Origin: an uncultured Ruminococcus sp. | GTDB lineage: Bacteria; Bacillota; Clostridia; Oscillospirales; CAG-272 | Assembly (NCBI GenBank): GCA_902797125.1 | Contig: CADBRS010000200.1 | Location: forward strand, 1-13,173 | Direction: 5' to 3' | Length of the DNA: 13,173 bases | Shown: in pieces, positions 1-7,299 of the stretch | Layout: the number at the start of each line of letters is the position of its first letter | Position numbering within the stretch: position 1 is the stretch's first letter | The notes under the pieces: generated by a model | The model's input: only the letters and a program-made list of their open reading frames with translations | Told to the model about the DNA's origin: nothing | Database searches by the model: none | Translations under genes and position numbers: made by a program

Positions 1-1
1 A

Positions 2-1498
2 GCTGCCGTGATGGTCCGCACGTTCGATGAGCGGCATGAAAAAGTCTGCCGTCTTCGCAAGAGGCTGACGGAGGGATTGGCGGATTCGGAAGCTTTCCTC
101 AATGAGCCTTTGCGCTGCGCTCCGCATATCGTTTCGCTGACCGTTCCGGGCATCCGTTCCGAGACCCTCGTCCATTTCTTCTCGGGCAAGGGGATTTGCG
201 TCTCTTCGGGGTCTGCGTGCTCGTCCCGGTCCGGGAAGCCCAGTCGCGCGCTCACGGCTCACGGCCTGAGCCAGACCGACGCGGACAGCACGGTCCGGAT
301 CAGTCTGTCGTTCATGAATACCGATTCGGATATCGATGCTTTCCTGGAGGCTCTGCGCGAGGCGGAGACCACGCTGGTCCGGAAGAAACCCGGCCGCAGG
401 ATACAGAAAAAGGACGGTCCCGGCGCCCTGATCGCCATGAGCGGAGGCGTGGACAGTTCTGTCGCGGCCTATCTCATGAAAAAAGCCGGATACCGGTGTA
501 TGGGAACGACCATGCGTCTCTACAGCAACGAGGAGATCGGTTTCGGAGGAGAGAGCACCTGCTGCTCCAAAAAAGATATCGATGACGCCGAGCAGGTCGC
601 GATCCGTCTGGGCATCCCTTACGAGGTGCTGGATTACACCGAAGACTTCAAACGGGAGATCATCGAAAAGTTCATTCGTGTCTACGAAGCCGGCGGTACG
701 CCCAACCCCTGCATCGACTGCAACAGGACCATGAAATTCGACAAATTGCTTCAGTTTGCAAGGTCTAAAGGCTTCGACTGCATCGTGACGGGACACTATG
801 CCCGGGTGGAGAAGGAAAACGGGAGATTCATCCTGAAAAAGGCGCTGGATCTGTCCAAAGACCAGAGCTATGTGCTGTATACCCTGACTCAGGAACAGCT
901 TGAAAAGCTCATCCTTCCGCTTGGAAACATGAGCAAGTCGGACGTTCGCATCCTGGCGGAAGAGCAGGGATTCGTAAACGCATCCAAACACGACAGTCAG
1001 GATATCTGTTTCGTGCCGGACGGGGATTACGTCCGGTTCATGGAGCATTTCACGGGCAAGACCTATCCGGACGGATCTTTTTTGGACACGAAAGGGAACG
1101 TCATCGGACGTCACCACGGCGCTGTCCGGTATACGATCGGTCAGCGAAAAGGATTGGGCATTGCCTTGGGCGAGCCCTCCTACGTTATCGACAAGGACAT
1201 GGCGCGCAACACGGTGACGGTAGGCCGCGAGGAGGAACTGTTTTCCAGAACGCTGTTCGTCGACGATCTGAACTGGATCTCCGTCCCCTCTCTCGAAAAG
1301 GAAATGAGAGTCAAGGCGAAAACGCGCTACCGCCAATCTGAACAGTGGGCGACGCTTTACCCGGAACCGGACGGACGCGTCAAAGTCGTCTTCGATGAAG
1401 CGCAGCGGGCCGTCACGGTCGGACAGGCTGCCGTGTTCTACGACGGAGATACCGTCGTGGGAGGCGGTACGATCTGCGAAACAGAACGATTGAATTGA
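2..1498 (+). CDS. mnmA: Cysteine desulfurase (C-terminal part) fused to tRNA-specific 2-thiouridylase MnmA; 5' end outside window
   Basis: The frame is open at the left edge, so the gene starts upstream. Residues are numbered from the GTG at 8. Residues 1-120 match the C-terminal domain of a NifS/IscS-type PLP cysteine desulfurase, with the mobile loop SSGSACSS and its persulfide cysteine C71. A basic linker (about 121-137) leads to a complete MnmA of about 359 residues, close to the 368 of the E. coli enzyme. MnmA signs are the PP-loop SGGVDSS (145-151), TPNPCIDCN with C235 and C238, TGHYAR (261-266), and DICFVPDGDY with C334. By alignment from memory, C238 and C334 correspond to the nucleophile and partner cysteine. 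MnmA activates U34 of Lys/Glu/Gln tRNAs with ATP and inserts sulfur. The desulfurase half would supply persulfide from cysteine. In Bacillus subtilis the two activities are separate adjacent genes (yrvO, trmU). The frame is continuous across the junction. MnmA identity is very sure; fusion to a full desulfurase is inferred because its N-terminal domain lies outside the window. Confidence 0.93.
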   Translation, partial: AAVMVRTFDERHEKVCRLRKRLTEGLADSEAFLNEPLRCAPHIVSLTVPGIRSETLVHFFSGKGICVSSGSACSSRSGKPSRALTAHGLSQTDADSTVRISLSFMNTDSDIDAFLEALREAETTLVRKKPGRRIQKKDGPGALIAMSGGVDSSVAAYLMKKAGYRCMGTTMRLYSNEEIGFGGESTCCSKKDIDDAEQVAIRLGIPYEVLDYTEDFKREIIEKFIRVYEAGGTPNPCIDCNRTMKFDKLLQFARSKGFDCIVTGHYARVEKENGRFILKKALDLSKDQSYVLYTLTQEQLEKLILPLGNMSKSDVRILAEEQGFVNASKHDSQDICFVPDGDYVRFMEHFTGKTYPDGSFLDTKGNVIGRHHGAVRYTIGQRKGLGIALGEPSYVIDKDMARNTVTVGREEELFSRTLFVDDLNWISVPSLEKEMRVKAKTRYRQSEQWATLYPEPDGRVKVVFDEAQRAVTVGQAAVFYDGDTVVGGGTICETERLN

Positions 1499-1506
1499 GT
1501 GTGCAT

Positions 1507-2214
1507 ATGATCCATCCATTTTCCAGAACACAATTGCTGATCGGCGAGAAAGCCATGGAAAAACTGAAAAACAGCCGGGTGGCTGTCTTCGGGATCGGAG
1601 GCGTCGGCGGCTATGTCGTCGAGGCGCTGGCCCGGTCCGGGATCGGGTCTTTGGATCTGATCGACAGCGACACGGTCTCTCTGACCAATTTGAACCGGCA
1701 GCTGATCGCTACCCGACAAACGATCGGTGAATACAAAGTCGACGTCGCGGAGCAAAGGATCCTGGAGATCAATCCGGATTGCCGCGTCCGCACTTTCAAG
1801 GTCTTTTTTACAGCCGAGACGGCTTCGGATTTCGATTTTTCGCAATATGATTACGTCGTGGATGCGATCGACACGGTTTCGGGAAAGATCGAACTGGTCC
1901 TTCAGTCCGAGCGTGCGGGCGTCCCCGTCATCAGCTGCATGGGAACGGGGAACCATCTGGATCCCACCTGTTTCGAAGTCGCGGACATCTACCAGACGTC
2001 TGTCTGCCCGCTGGCCAAGGTCATGCGCACGGAATTGCGCAAGCGCGGGATCAAAAAGCTGAAAGTCCTTTATACCCGCGAAGAACCGGTCAAACCGATC
2101 GAGGGGGAGGAAACAGAACAAACTTCCAAACGCGTCACGCCGGGGAGCATGTCATACGCCCCGGGCGTTGCCGGTCTCATGATCGCCGGAGAAGTCATCC
2201 GGGATCTGATCTAG
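1507..2214 (+). CDS. tcdA: tRNA threonylcarbamoyladenosine dehydratase (TcdA/CsdL, ThiF/E1-like)
   Basis: A 235-residue protein of the ThiF/MoeB/E1-like ATP-dependent adenylating family, subgroup TcdA, which cyclises t6A37 to ct6A in ANN-decoding tRNAs. Visible motifs are the nucleotide-binding GIGGVGG (29-35), an acidic strand end LIDSD (51-55), NLNRQ (61-65), VVDAID (117-122) and CPLAKVMR (167-174). The N-terminus MIHPFSRTQLLIG is typical of the family, so I chose ATG 1507. A TTG at 1495 overlaps the mnmA stop codon and a GTG lies at 1501; both are in frame but less likely. No strong Shine-Dalgarno is seen, so translation is probably coupled to the fusion gene ending at 1498. Some TcdA proteins work with a cysteine desulfurase partner (CsdA/CsdE in E. 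coli), and this gene directly follows a desulfurase-containing gene. The pair looks like a tRNA-modification operon. Confidence 0.9.
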   Translation: MIHPFSRTQLLIGEKAMEKLKNSRVAVFGIGGVGGYVVEALARSGIGSLDLIDSDTVSLTNLNRQLIATRQTIGEYKVDVAEQRILEINPDCRVRTFKVFFTAETASDFDFSQYDYVVDAIDTVSGKIELVLQSERAGVPVISCMGTGNHLDPTCFEVADIYQTSVCPLAKVMRTELRKRGIKKLKVLYTREEPVKPIEGEETEQTSKRVTPGSMSYAPGVAGLMIAGEVIRDLI

Positions 2215-2243
2215 TTCCGGTATTCCATTCAAACATAAAAAAC

Positions 2244-2281
2244 GGCCTGCTGTCTGCTCGAAACAGACGCAGGTCTTTTTT
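2244..2281 (+). terminator. Intrinsic terminator after tcdA
   Basis: The arms GGCCTGC-T-GTCTG and CAGACGCAGGTC pair with a single bulged T and one G-T wobble. The loop has about 7 nt and is followed by a T run at 2276-2281. It ends the mnmA-tcdA transcript ahead of the heat-shock promoter. The last T residues overlap the orphan CIRCE half-site. Confidence 0.88.
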
Positions 2282-2288
2282 AGCACTC
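2280..2288 (+). promoter_or_regulatory. Orphan CIRCE half-site
   Basis: TTAGCACTC, an exact match to the left arm of the CIRCE consensus, about 94 bases upstream of the complete CIRCE. No GAGTGCTAA arm follows at the 9-nt spacing; the next bases are A-rich. It could be an auxiliary contact for HrcA, a relic of a second operator, or chance. Confidence 0.4.
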
Positions 2289-2333
2289 AAAAACAAAAAT
2301 GGTCAATTTTCAATAAAAAATATGAAAAAAGTA

Positions 2334-2362
2334 TTGACACGACACGAAAAATGGGGTATAAC
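2334..2362 (+). promoter_or_regulatory. Sigma-A promoter of the hrcA operon
   Basis: The -35 box TTGACA is at 2334-2339, followed by a 17-nt spacer and the -10 box TATAAC at 2357-2362. This is nearly perfect vegetative consensus, as expected for class I heat-shock operons whose control is by repression. Transcription should start near 2368-2370, just before the CIRCE. Confidence 0.92.
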
Positions 2363-2373
2363 TGTCTCAGAAA

Positions 2374-2400
2374 TTAGCACTGACAGTCCAAGAGTGCTAA
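2374..2400 (+). promoter_or_regulatory. CIRCE operator (HrcA binding site)
   Basis: TTAGCACTG, a 9-nt spacer, then GAGTGCTAA. This matches the consensus TTAGCACTC-N9-GAGTGCTAA except for the last base of the left arm (G for C). It lies at the predicted transcription start and 20 bases before hrcA, the standard position for autoregulation by HrcA. Confidence 0.97.
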
Positions 2401-2407
2401 ATCAAAA

Positions 2408-2413
2408 AAGGAG
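2408..2413 (+). promoter_or_regulatory. Ribosome binding site of hrcA
   Basis: AAGGAG six bases before ATG 2420. It supports this start codon and lies only 8 bases beyond the CIRCE. Confidence 0.85.
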
Positions 2414-2419
2414 CCGGCC

Positions 2420-3517
2420 ATGCAGGAAGTCAACAAACCGCTCAGTCAGCGGCAAAAACAGATTTTAAAAGCTGTCATTGAATCCCATATTGCGAACGGG
2501 GAACCGGTAGGCTCCAAATACCTGGTGGAGAACAAGCAGATCGCGTCCTCTTCCGCCACTATCCGGAACGAGATGGCAGAACTGGAGCGCAGGGGCTATC
2601 TGGAACAGCCGCATACCTCCGCGGGACGTATCCCGAGCGAAGCCGGATACCGGTTCTACGTTGATACGCTGCTCGAAGAGTACGCCATGACGACCCGTGA
2701 GATCCAGGAGATCAACGAGATGATGAAAGCGAAGGTCGGGGAACTGGACCAGAACCTTTCCATGGCCTCCAAAGTTACCTCTGCGATGACCCATTACACC
2801 GCGATCTCGGTCAAGCCGGGCGACAGACAGGCCGTGGTCAAACGCTTCCAGACCGTCCGCTTGGATAATCACAGGTTCATTCTGGTCATGATCTCATCGA
2901 CGGAAGCGGTCCAGAGCAAGACCATATCCGTCCAGGATGAACTCGATGAACAGTCCGTCGCCCAGATCGCCGAAGCGCTCAACGCTTGCATCGCAGGGAA
3001 GAGGGAAGATGAGATCACCGCACCCGTCCTTGTCGAACTCGGAGACAGGCTGGGCACCAACACGTCGTTGGTCATGCCGCTCCTCAAATTGGTCCATGCT
3101 TTCATGAACGGCGATGATTCGGGCAAGATGAACGTGACTGGAATGGACAGGCTTCTGGACTATCCCGAATACAGCGACATGCAGGAACTCCGGCAGCTGA
3201 TCGGGACGCTGGAAGACAAAAACGATATCGTCAAGCTGATCTCGGAAGCGGAAAAAGACCAAAGCAACGTCGTCATCGGATCAGAGAGCGATGTGAAAGT
3301 CATGGAAAACTCTTCTCTGGTCTTCCGCCCGATCCAGAAAGACGGCAAAACGATCGGCGCCATCGGCGTCATCGGGCCGCTCCGCATGGATTACGCAAGA
3401 GTTTTGGCTCTTCTGGACACGGTCACCGGTCATATCACGAACATGCTGGAAGAACCTTCATCGGCCAAACTGATCCCGGGCGAGACCGAACAGGCGCAAA
3501 GCAAAGAAAACAGTTGA
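2420..3517 (+). CDS. hrcA: Heat-inducible transcription repressor HrcA
   Basis: A 365-residue protein, slightly longer than the usual 340-350. Residues 8-65 form the winged-helix DNA-binding domain, beginning SQRQKQILKAVIESHI and including the recognition segment SSSATIRNEM (43-52). The family signature GYLEQPHTSAGRIPSEAGYR (59-78) is complete. The rest is the GAF-like dimerisation domain with the HrcA-specific insert, ending in a polar tail of about 15 residues (from about 350) that is probably dispensable. HrcA represses class I heat-shock genes by binding CIRCE, and its activity depends on chaperonin (GroE) in the species studied. A CIRCE and a strong promoter lie directly upstream, so the gene is autoregulated. 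It heads the five-gene operon; its stop codon overlaps the AAGGAGG of grpE. Confidence 0.97.
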   Translation: MQEVNKPLSQRQKQILKAVIESHIANGEPVGSKYLVENKQIASSSATIRNEMAELERRGYLEQPHTSAGRIPSEAGYRFYVDTLLEEYAMTTREIQEINEMMKAKVGELDQNLSMASKVTSAMTHYTAISVKPGDRQAVVKRFQTVRLDNHRFILVMISSTEAVQSKTISVQDELDEQSVAQIAEALNACIAGKREDEITAPVLVELGDRLGTNTSLVMPLLKLVHAFMNGDDSGKMNVTGMDRLLDYPEYSDMQELRQLIGTLEDKNDIVKLISEAEKDQSNVVIGSESDVKVMENSSLVFRPIQKDGKTIGAIGVIGPLRMDYARVLALLDTVTGHITNMLEEPSSAKLIPGETEQAQSKENS

Positions 3518-3523
3518 AGGAGG
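3517..3523 (+). promoter_or_regulatory. Ribosome binding site of grpE
   Basis: AAGGAGG beginning on the last base of the hrcA stop codon and 7 bases before ATG 3531. It indicates efficient, possibly coupled translation of grpE. Confidence 0.85.
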
Positions 3524-3530
3524 TTTCGTT

Positions 3531-4142
3531 ATGACAGAAGAAGAACGCGAAATGTCTTCTGACAGCATGCCTGAAGAGAGCGCAGAAGACGCTGTAAAGG
3601 AAACATCAGACATTTCCGATCATAAGAGAAATAAGAACAAAGAGAACAAAGATAAAGAAAAAGATAAAAAAATATCCCGCCTGGAAGGTGAACTTGCCGA
3701 ATGTCAGAAAGAGATCAAAAAGCGGGATGAAGTGCTCATCGAGGCCCAGAACAAACTGAACAGGATGCTTCTTGAGTTCGACAACTTCAAAAAGCGGACG
3801 CTCAGGGAAAAAGAAGCGGCCCACGACGAAGCCGTTTGCGAAGTGATGGAGAATCTGCTTCCCGTTCTGGATACGCTGGAGAGCGCGGCACAGATCGAAT
3901 CCGATCCCGAACTGGCCAAGGGGATCACGATGACCCTTTCCGCATTCAAGTCTGTTTTGACGAAATATCATGTCGAGGAATGCGGCGCACCGGGAGAACC
4001 TTTCGATCCGGATCTGCACAACGCCGTCGCGCATATCGACAGTGACGAACTCGGAGAGAATGTGATCGCCACCGTCTTCCGCAAAGGATACAGACTGGGT
4101 GACAAAGTCATCCGCCCCGCCATGGTCCAGGTGGCAAACTGA
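3531..4142 (+). CDS. grpE: Nucleotide exchange factor GrpE
   Basis: A 203-residue co-chaperone that opens the DnaK nucleotide cleft to release ADP; it acts as a cytosolic dimer. Residues 1-31 are acidic and disordered. Residues 32-48 are a very polar Lys/Asn/Glu run encoded by A-rich near-repeats. A long coiled coil spans about 48-100 and includes LLEFDNFKKR (80-89). The C-terminal beta domain carries the family signature from GEPFDPDLHNAVAH (155-168) to VFRKGYRLGDKVIRPAMV (182-199). The length is within the usual GrpE range. It lies between hrcA (13 bases upstream) and dnaK (38 bases downstream), the normal Bacillota order, and shares the CIRCE-controlled promoter. Confidence 0.97.
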   Translation: MTEEEREMSSDSMPEESAEDAVKETSDISDHKRNKNKENKDKEKDKKISRLEGELAECQKEIKKRDEVLIEAQNKLNRMLLEFDNFKKRTLREKEAAHDEAVCEVMENLLPVLDTLESAAQIESDPELAKGITMTLSAFKSVLTKYHVEECGAPGEPFDPDLHNAVAHIDSDELGENVIATVFRKGYRLGDKVIRPAMVQVAN

Positions 4143-4165
4143 AACAGTAAATATTTGAGACCCAT

Positions 4166-4174
4166 AAGGAGGAA
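4166..4174 (+). promoter_or_regulatory. Ribosome binding site of dnaK
   Basis: AAGGAGGAA, with 6 bases to ATG 4181. It is among the best Shine-Dalgarno sequences in the window, in keeping with an abundant chaperone. Confidence 0.85.
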
Positions 4175-4180
4175 CTTATC

Positions 4181-6028
4181 ATGGGAAAAATCATTGGTAT
4201 AGATTTAGGTACGACAAACTCTTGTGTCGCAGTATATGAAGGCAACGAACCGATCGTGATTCCGAATCCGGAAGGCGCAAGGACGACACCGTCCGTGGTC
4301 GCTTTCCCGAAGAACAGCAAAGAAAGACTGGTTGGCCAGTCTGCAAAGCGCCAGGCTATCACGAATCCGGATCGCACGTTCATTTCCATCAAACGTGAAA
4401 TGGGAACGGCTTATAAAAAGACGATCGACGATCACGGCTATACGCCGCAGGAAATCTCAGCCATGATCCTTCAGAAACTGAAGGCAGATGCTGAAGCTTA
4501 CCTGGGCCAGACAGTCAATGAAGCTGTCATCACGGTTCCTGCATACTTTACAGACGCTCAGCGTCAGGCCACAAAAGATGCAGGCAAGATCGCAGGCCTG
4601 GACGTTAAAAGGATCATCAACGAGCCGACCGCTGCCGCTTTGGCATACGGCGTGGACAAAGAAGACAACCAGAAGATCCTGGTCTTCGACCTCGGAGGCG
4701 GTACATTCGACGTTTCCTTGCTCGAGATCGACAGCGGTGTTTTCGAAGTTCTGGCCACCGCAGGCAACAACCATCTGGGCGGCGATGATTTCGACAAAAA
4801 GATCATCGACTGGATGGCAGACAAATTCCAGAAAGAAAACGGTATCGATCTCCGTAAAGACAAAATGACTTTGCAGCGGCTCAAAGAAGCAGCTGAAAAG
4901 GCCAAGATCGAGCTGTCCGGCATGACTCAGACGGATATCAATCTGCCGTACATCACGGCGACAGCCAGCGGTCCTCTTCACTTTGAGGCGGTCCTGACCC
5001 GTGCCGAATTCGACAGAATGACGTCGGATCTCGTGGAAGCCACGATGGTCCCGACCCGTCAGGTTCTGAAGGATGCAGGTCTTTCCGCGAACGAGATCGA
5101 CAAGATCCTGCTCGTCGGCGGCTCATCCAGAATCCCTGCCGTTCAGGAAGCAGTCCGCAAGTTCCTGGGCAAAGAGCCGTTCAAGGGCATCAACCCCGAC
5201 GAGTGCGTGGCTATCGGCGCTGCCATCCAGGCAGGCGTTCTGGGCGGTGACGTCAACAACAGCATCGTGTTGGTCGACGTAACGCCTCTGTCGTTGGGTA
5301 TCGAAACACTGGGCGGTGTCTTCACCCGTATCATCAACAGAAACGAAAAGATCCCGGTCGCCAAGAGCCAGATCTTCTCAACGGCCGCAGATAACCAGAC
5401 AGCCGTGGATATCCATGTGCTTCAGGGCGAACGCGAAATGGCCGCATATAACACGACTCTGGGCAACTTCAGACTGGACGGGATCGCTCCTGCCCGCCGC
5501 GGTGTCCCGCAGATCGAAGTCAAGTTCGATATCGACTCCAACGGTATCGTCAACGTCTCCGCAAAGGATCTTGCAACCGGTAAAGAACAGCATGTGACGA
5601 TCACGTCCTCCACCCATATGACGCAGGATGAAATCGATAAGGCTGTCAAGGAAGCCGAGCAATATGCGGAGCAGGACAAAAAAGCCAAAGAGGCCGCAGA
5701 CGTCAAGAATAACGCAGATTCCATGCTTTTCCAGATCGAAAAAACGCTGGAAGAAAACGGAGATAAGATTTCAGAAGAAGACAAAACTGCGATCAAAGAA
5801 GCTTCAGATAAACTGAAAGCCACGATTGCGACCAACGATACAGAGGCTATCAAAGCCGATACCGAAGCTTTGACGAAAGTCTTCTATCCCGTCATGGAAA
5901 AAATGTACAAAGATGCCAACCCGAACGGCGCTGCCGGCCAGGGTCCGGACATGGGTCAGGGCGGCCCGAGCGGACCGGACGGTTCAGACGGAGGCACGGA
6001 TTATAACGCTGATTTCGGACAGCACTGA
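4181..6028 (+). CDS. dnaK: Molecular chaperone DnaK (Hsp70)
   Basis: A 615-residue Hsp70. The ATPase domain shows phosphate-1 IDLGTTNS (7-14), VITVPAYF (116-123), NEPTAAALAYG (147-157), phosphate-2 DLGGGTFDVS (170-179) and the adenosine motif LVGGSSRIP (311-319). The interdomain linker and start of the substrate domain are VLVDVTPLSLGIE (363-375). The helical lid runs from about 480 to 575. The segment around 65-85 is short, so the roughly 25-residue insert of Gram-negative DnaK is missing, as in Gram-positive bacteria. The tail from about 583 is rich in Gly, Pro and Asp and ends DYNADFGQH, without an EEVD-like end. The protein binds unfolded peptides in an ATP cycle driven by DnaJ and GrpE, both encoded beside it. 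Codon use and the strong ribosome binding site suggest high expression. Confidence 0.98.
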   Translation: MGKIIGIDLGTTNSCVAVYEGNEPIVIPNPEGARTTPSVVAFPKNSKERLVGQSAKRQAITNPDRTFISIKREMGTAYKKTIDDHGYTPQEISAMILQKLKADAEAYLGQTVNEAVITVPAYFTDAQRQATKDAGKIAGLDVKRIINEPTAAALAYGVDKEDNQKILVFDLGGGTFDVSLLEIDSGVFEVLATAGNNHLGGDDFDKKIIDWMADKFQKENGIDLRKDKMTLQRLKEAAEKAKIELSGMTQTDINLPYITATASGPLHFEAVLTRAEFDRMTSDLVEATMVPTRQVLKDAGLSANEIDKILLVGGSSRIPAVQEAVRKFLGKEPFKGINPDECVAIGAAIQAGVLGGDVNNSIVLVDVTPLSLGIETLGGVFTRIINRNEKIPVAKSQIFSTAADNQTAVDIHVLQGEREMAAYNTTLGNFRLDGIAPARRGVPQIEVKFDIDSNGIVNVSAKDLATGKEQHVTITSSTHMTQDEIDKAVKEAEQYAEQDKKAKEAADVKNNADSMLFQIEKTLEENGDKISEEDKTAIKEASDKLKATIATNDTEAIKADTEALTKVFYPVMEKMYKDANPNGAAGQGPDMGQGGPSGPDGSDGGTDYNADFGQH

Positions 6029-6044
6029 TCAGTAATTCACGGCA

Positions 6045-6072
6045 CGAAGAGAGCGCTTGCGCGCTTTCTTTG
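6045..6072 (+). other. Hairpin between dnaK and dnaJ
   Basis: AGCGC (6052-6056) and GCGCT (6061-6065) enclose a 4-nt loop TTGC. The stem extends outward through GAAGAG and TTTCTT with two G-T wobbles, giving about 12 pairs. It is followed by TGTGCATC rather than a T run. It could be a partial terminator or an RNA-processing or stability element that sets the dnaK:dnaJ ratio. Confidence 0.6.
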
Positions 6073-6092
6073 TGCATCGAAAGAAGACGAAC

Positions 6093-7244
6093 ATGGCAGA
6101 AAAAAGAGATTATTACGAGGTATTGGGCCTGCAGAAAGGTGCGGATAACGCCGCGATCAAGAAAGCCTTTCACGAAATGGCCAAAAAATACCATCCGGAT
6201 CTGCACCCGGGCGATAAGGCGGCAGAGGAAAAATTTAAAGAGATCAATGAAGCTTATGCCGTTCTTTCCGATCCCGAAAAGAAGAATCTCTACGATCAAT
6301 ACGGACATGCCGCATTCGATCAGCAACAGGGAGGCGGGCCGAACGGCCCCGGCGGTTTCGGCGGATTCTCGGGAGGCTTCGACTTCGGAGATCTTTTCAA
6401 CATGTTCACGGGCGGTTTCGGCTCTTCTCAAAGAGAGGCGCATAGCGGCGGCGAAGATATCCATGCCGCAATCGAGATCACGTTGGAAGAACTGGCCATG
6501 GGTGTCGAAAAAGACATCACCTATCCCAGATACTGCGTCTGCAAGACCTGCGGCGGCTCCGGTGCCAAACCGGGCACTAAGGTCGAGACTTGTTCGAAAT
6601 GCCACGGCTCGGGGCGGATCCGCACCCGCAGGCAGAGCATTCTCGGCTACGTGGACAGCGTAGGCACCTGCGACGCATGCAACGGACGCGGCAAAAAGAT
6701 TCTGACTCCCTGTGAAAAATGCAGAGGCGCAGGCCTTGTCAGGGAACAGACCACGGTCCACGTCAAACTGCCTGCAGGCTTCGACGTTTCCAGAGAGCAT
6801 CAGGTCAACAGAAGCATGGGTCATGCGGGCAAAGACGGCACGTACGGCGAACTCTATCTCTCAGTCCGCGTGCTTCAGCATAAAGTCTTTGAGTGGCAGG
6901 GACAGGATCTTTACTGTACTGTTCCCGTGGCCGTCACGGACGCGATTTTGGGCGGCGAGATAGAAGTGCCTTTGATCACAGGCGAAACGATTAAATACAA
7001 ACTGCCTGAGGGCGTTCAGCACGGCGACAGATTCGCCATTGCCGGTCAGGGGCTGCCTTCCATGTACAACAAGGACAGAAAGGGCCGCCTGATCTTTACG
7101 GTCCAACTCGAAGTCCCGAAAGGGCTCAAAGAGAATCAGAAGCAAAAGCTTCGTGAATTTGCCGAATTGTGCGGAGAGGGGAACTATTCCAAGAAGACCA
7201 GTTTCTTCAAAACTCTGAAAGACAAGTTCAACAAGAAAAAATAA
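6093..7244 (+). CDS. dnaJ: Chaperone protein DnaJ (Hsp40, type I)
   Basis: 383 residues from ATG 6093. The order is a J domain (1-70) with HPD at 34-36 and the conserved DYYEVLGL start, a Gly/Phe-rich region (about 80-112), a zinc-finger region with four CxxCxGxG repeats (C150/C153, C167/C170, C193/C196, C207/C210), and two C-terminal beta-sandwich domains. All features of a type I DnaJ are present. It delivers unfolded proteins to DnaK and stimulates ATP hydrolysis. The frame is open further upstream to a TTG at 6057, but that would add a stretch unlike any DnaJ and fall inside the hairpin. The Shine-Dalgarno before 6093 (AAAGAAG) is weak compared with those of grpE and dnaK, which fits lower DnaJ output. 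Confidence 0.97.
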   Translation: MAEKRDYYEVLGLQKGADNAAIKKAFHEMAKKYHPDLHPGDKAAEEKFKEINEAYAVLSDPEKKNLYDQYGHAAFDQQQGGGPNGPGGFGGFSGGFDFGDLFNMFTGGFGSSQREAHSGGEDIHAAIEITLEELAMGVEKDITYPRYCVCKTCGGSGAKPGTKVETCSKCHGSGRIRTRRQSILGYVDSVGTCDACNGRGKKILTPCEKCRGAGLVREQTTVHVKLPAGFDVSREHQVNRSMGHAGKDGTYGELYLSVRVLQHKVFEWQGQDLYCTVPVAVTDAILGGEIEVPLITGETIKYKLPEGVQHGDRFAIAGQGLPSMYNKDRKGRLIFTVQLEVPKGLKENQKQKLREFAELCGEGNYSKKTSFFKTLKDKFNKKK

Positions 7245-7249
7245 TGACG

Positions 7250-7281
7250 ATATGAGGGTGCCTGTCACGACACCCTCATAT
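7250..7281 (+). other. Perfect 11-bp hairpin between dnaJ and prmA
   Basis: ATATGAGGGTG (7250-7260) and CACCCTCATAT (7271-7281) are perfect inverse complements with a 10-nt loop. A/C-rich sequence and the prmA ribosome binding site follow, not a T run. It is therefore not a standard terminator. It may protect the 3' end of the upstream message, be a processing site, or act on prmA translation from 7 bases upstream of the AAGGGGA. Confidence 0.7.
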
Positions 7282-7287
7282 TCGCAA

Positions 7288-7294
7288 AAGGGGA
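7288..7294 (+). promoter_or_regulatory. Ribosome binding site of prmA
   Basis: AAGGGGA, five bases before ATG 7300. It decides the prmA start in favour of 7300 over the in-frame ATG 7252, which lies inside the hairpin. Confidence 0.75.
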
Positions 7295-7299
7295 AATAT

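Noticed and set aside
6057..6092. Upstream TTG start extending dnaJ by 12 codons
   Set aside because: The extension is unlike any DnaJ N-terminus and overlaps the hairpin; MAEKRDYYEVLGL fits the family start.
7252..7299. ATG 7252 as the prmA start
   Set aside because: It lies in the arm of the 7250-7281 hairpin, has no ribosome binding site, and the better start at 7300 has AAGGGGA.
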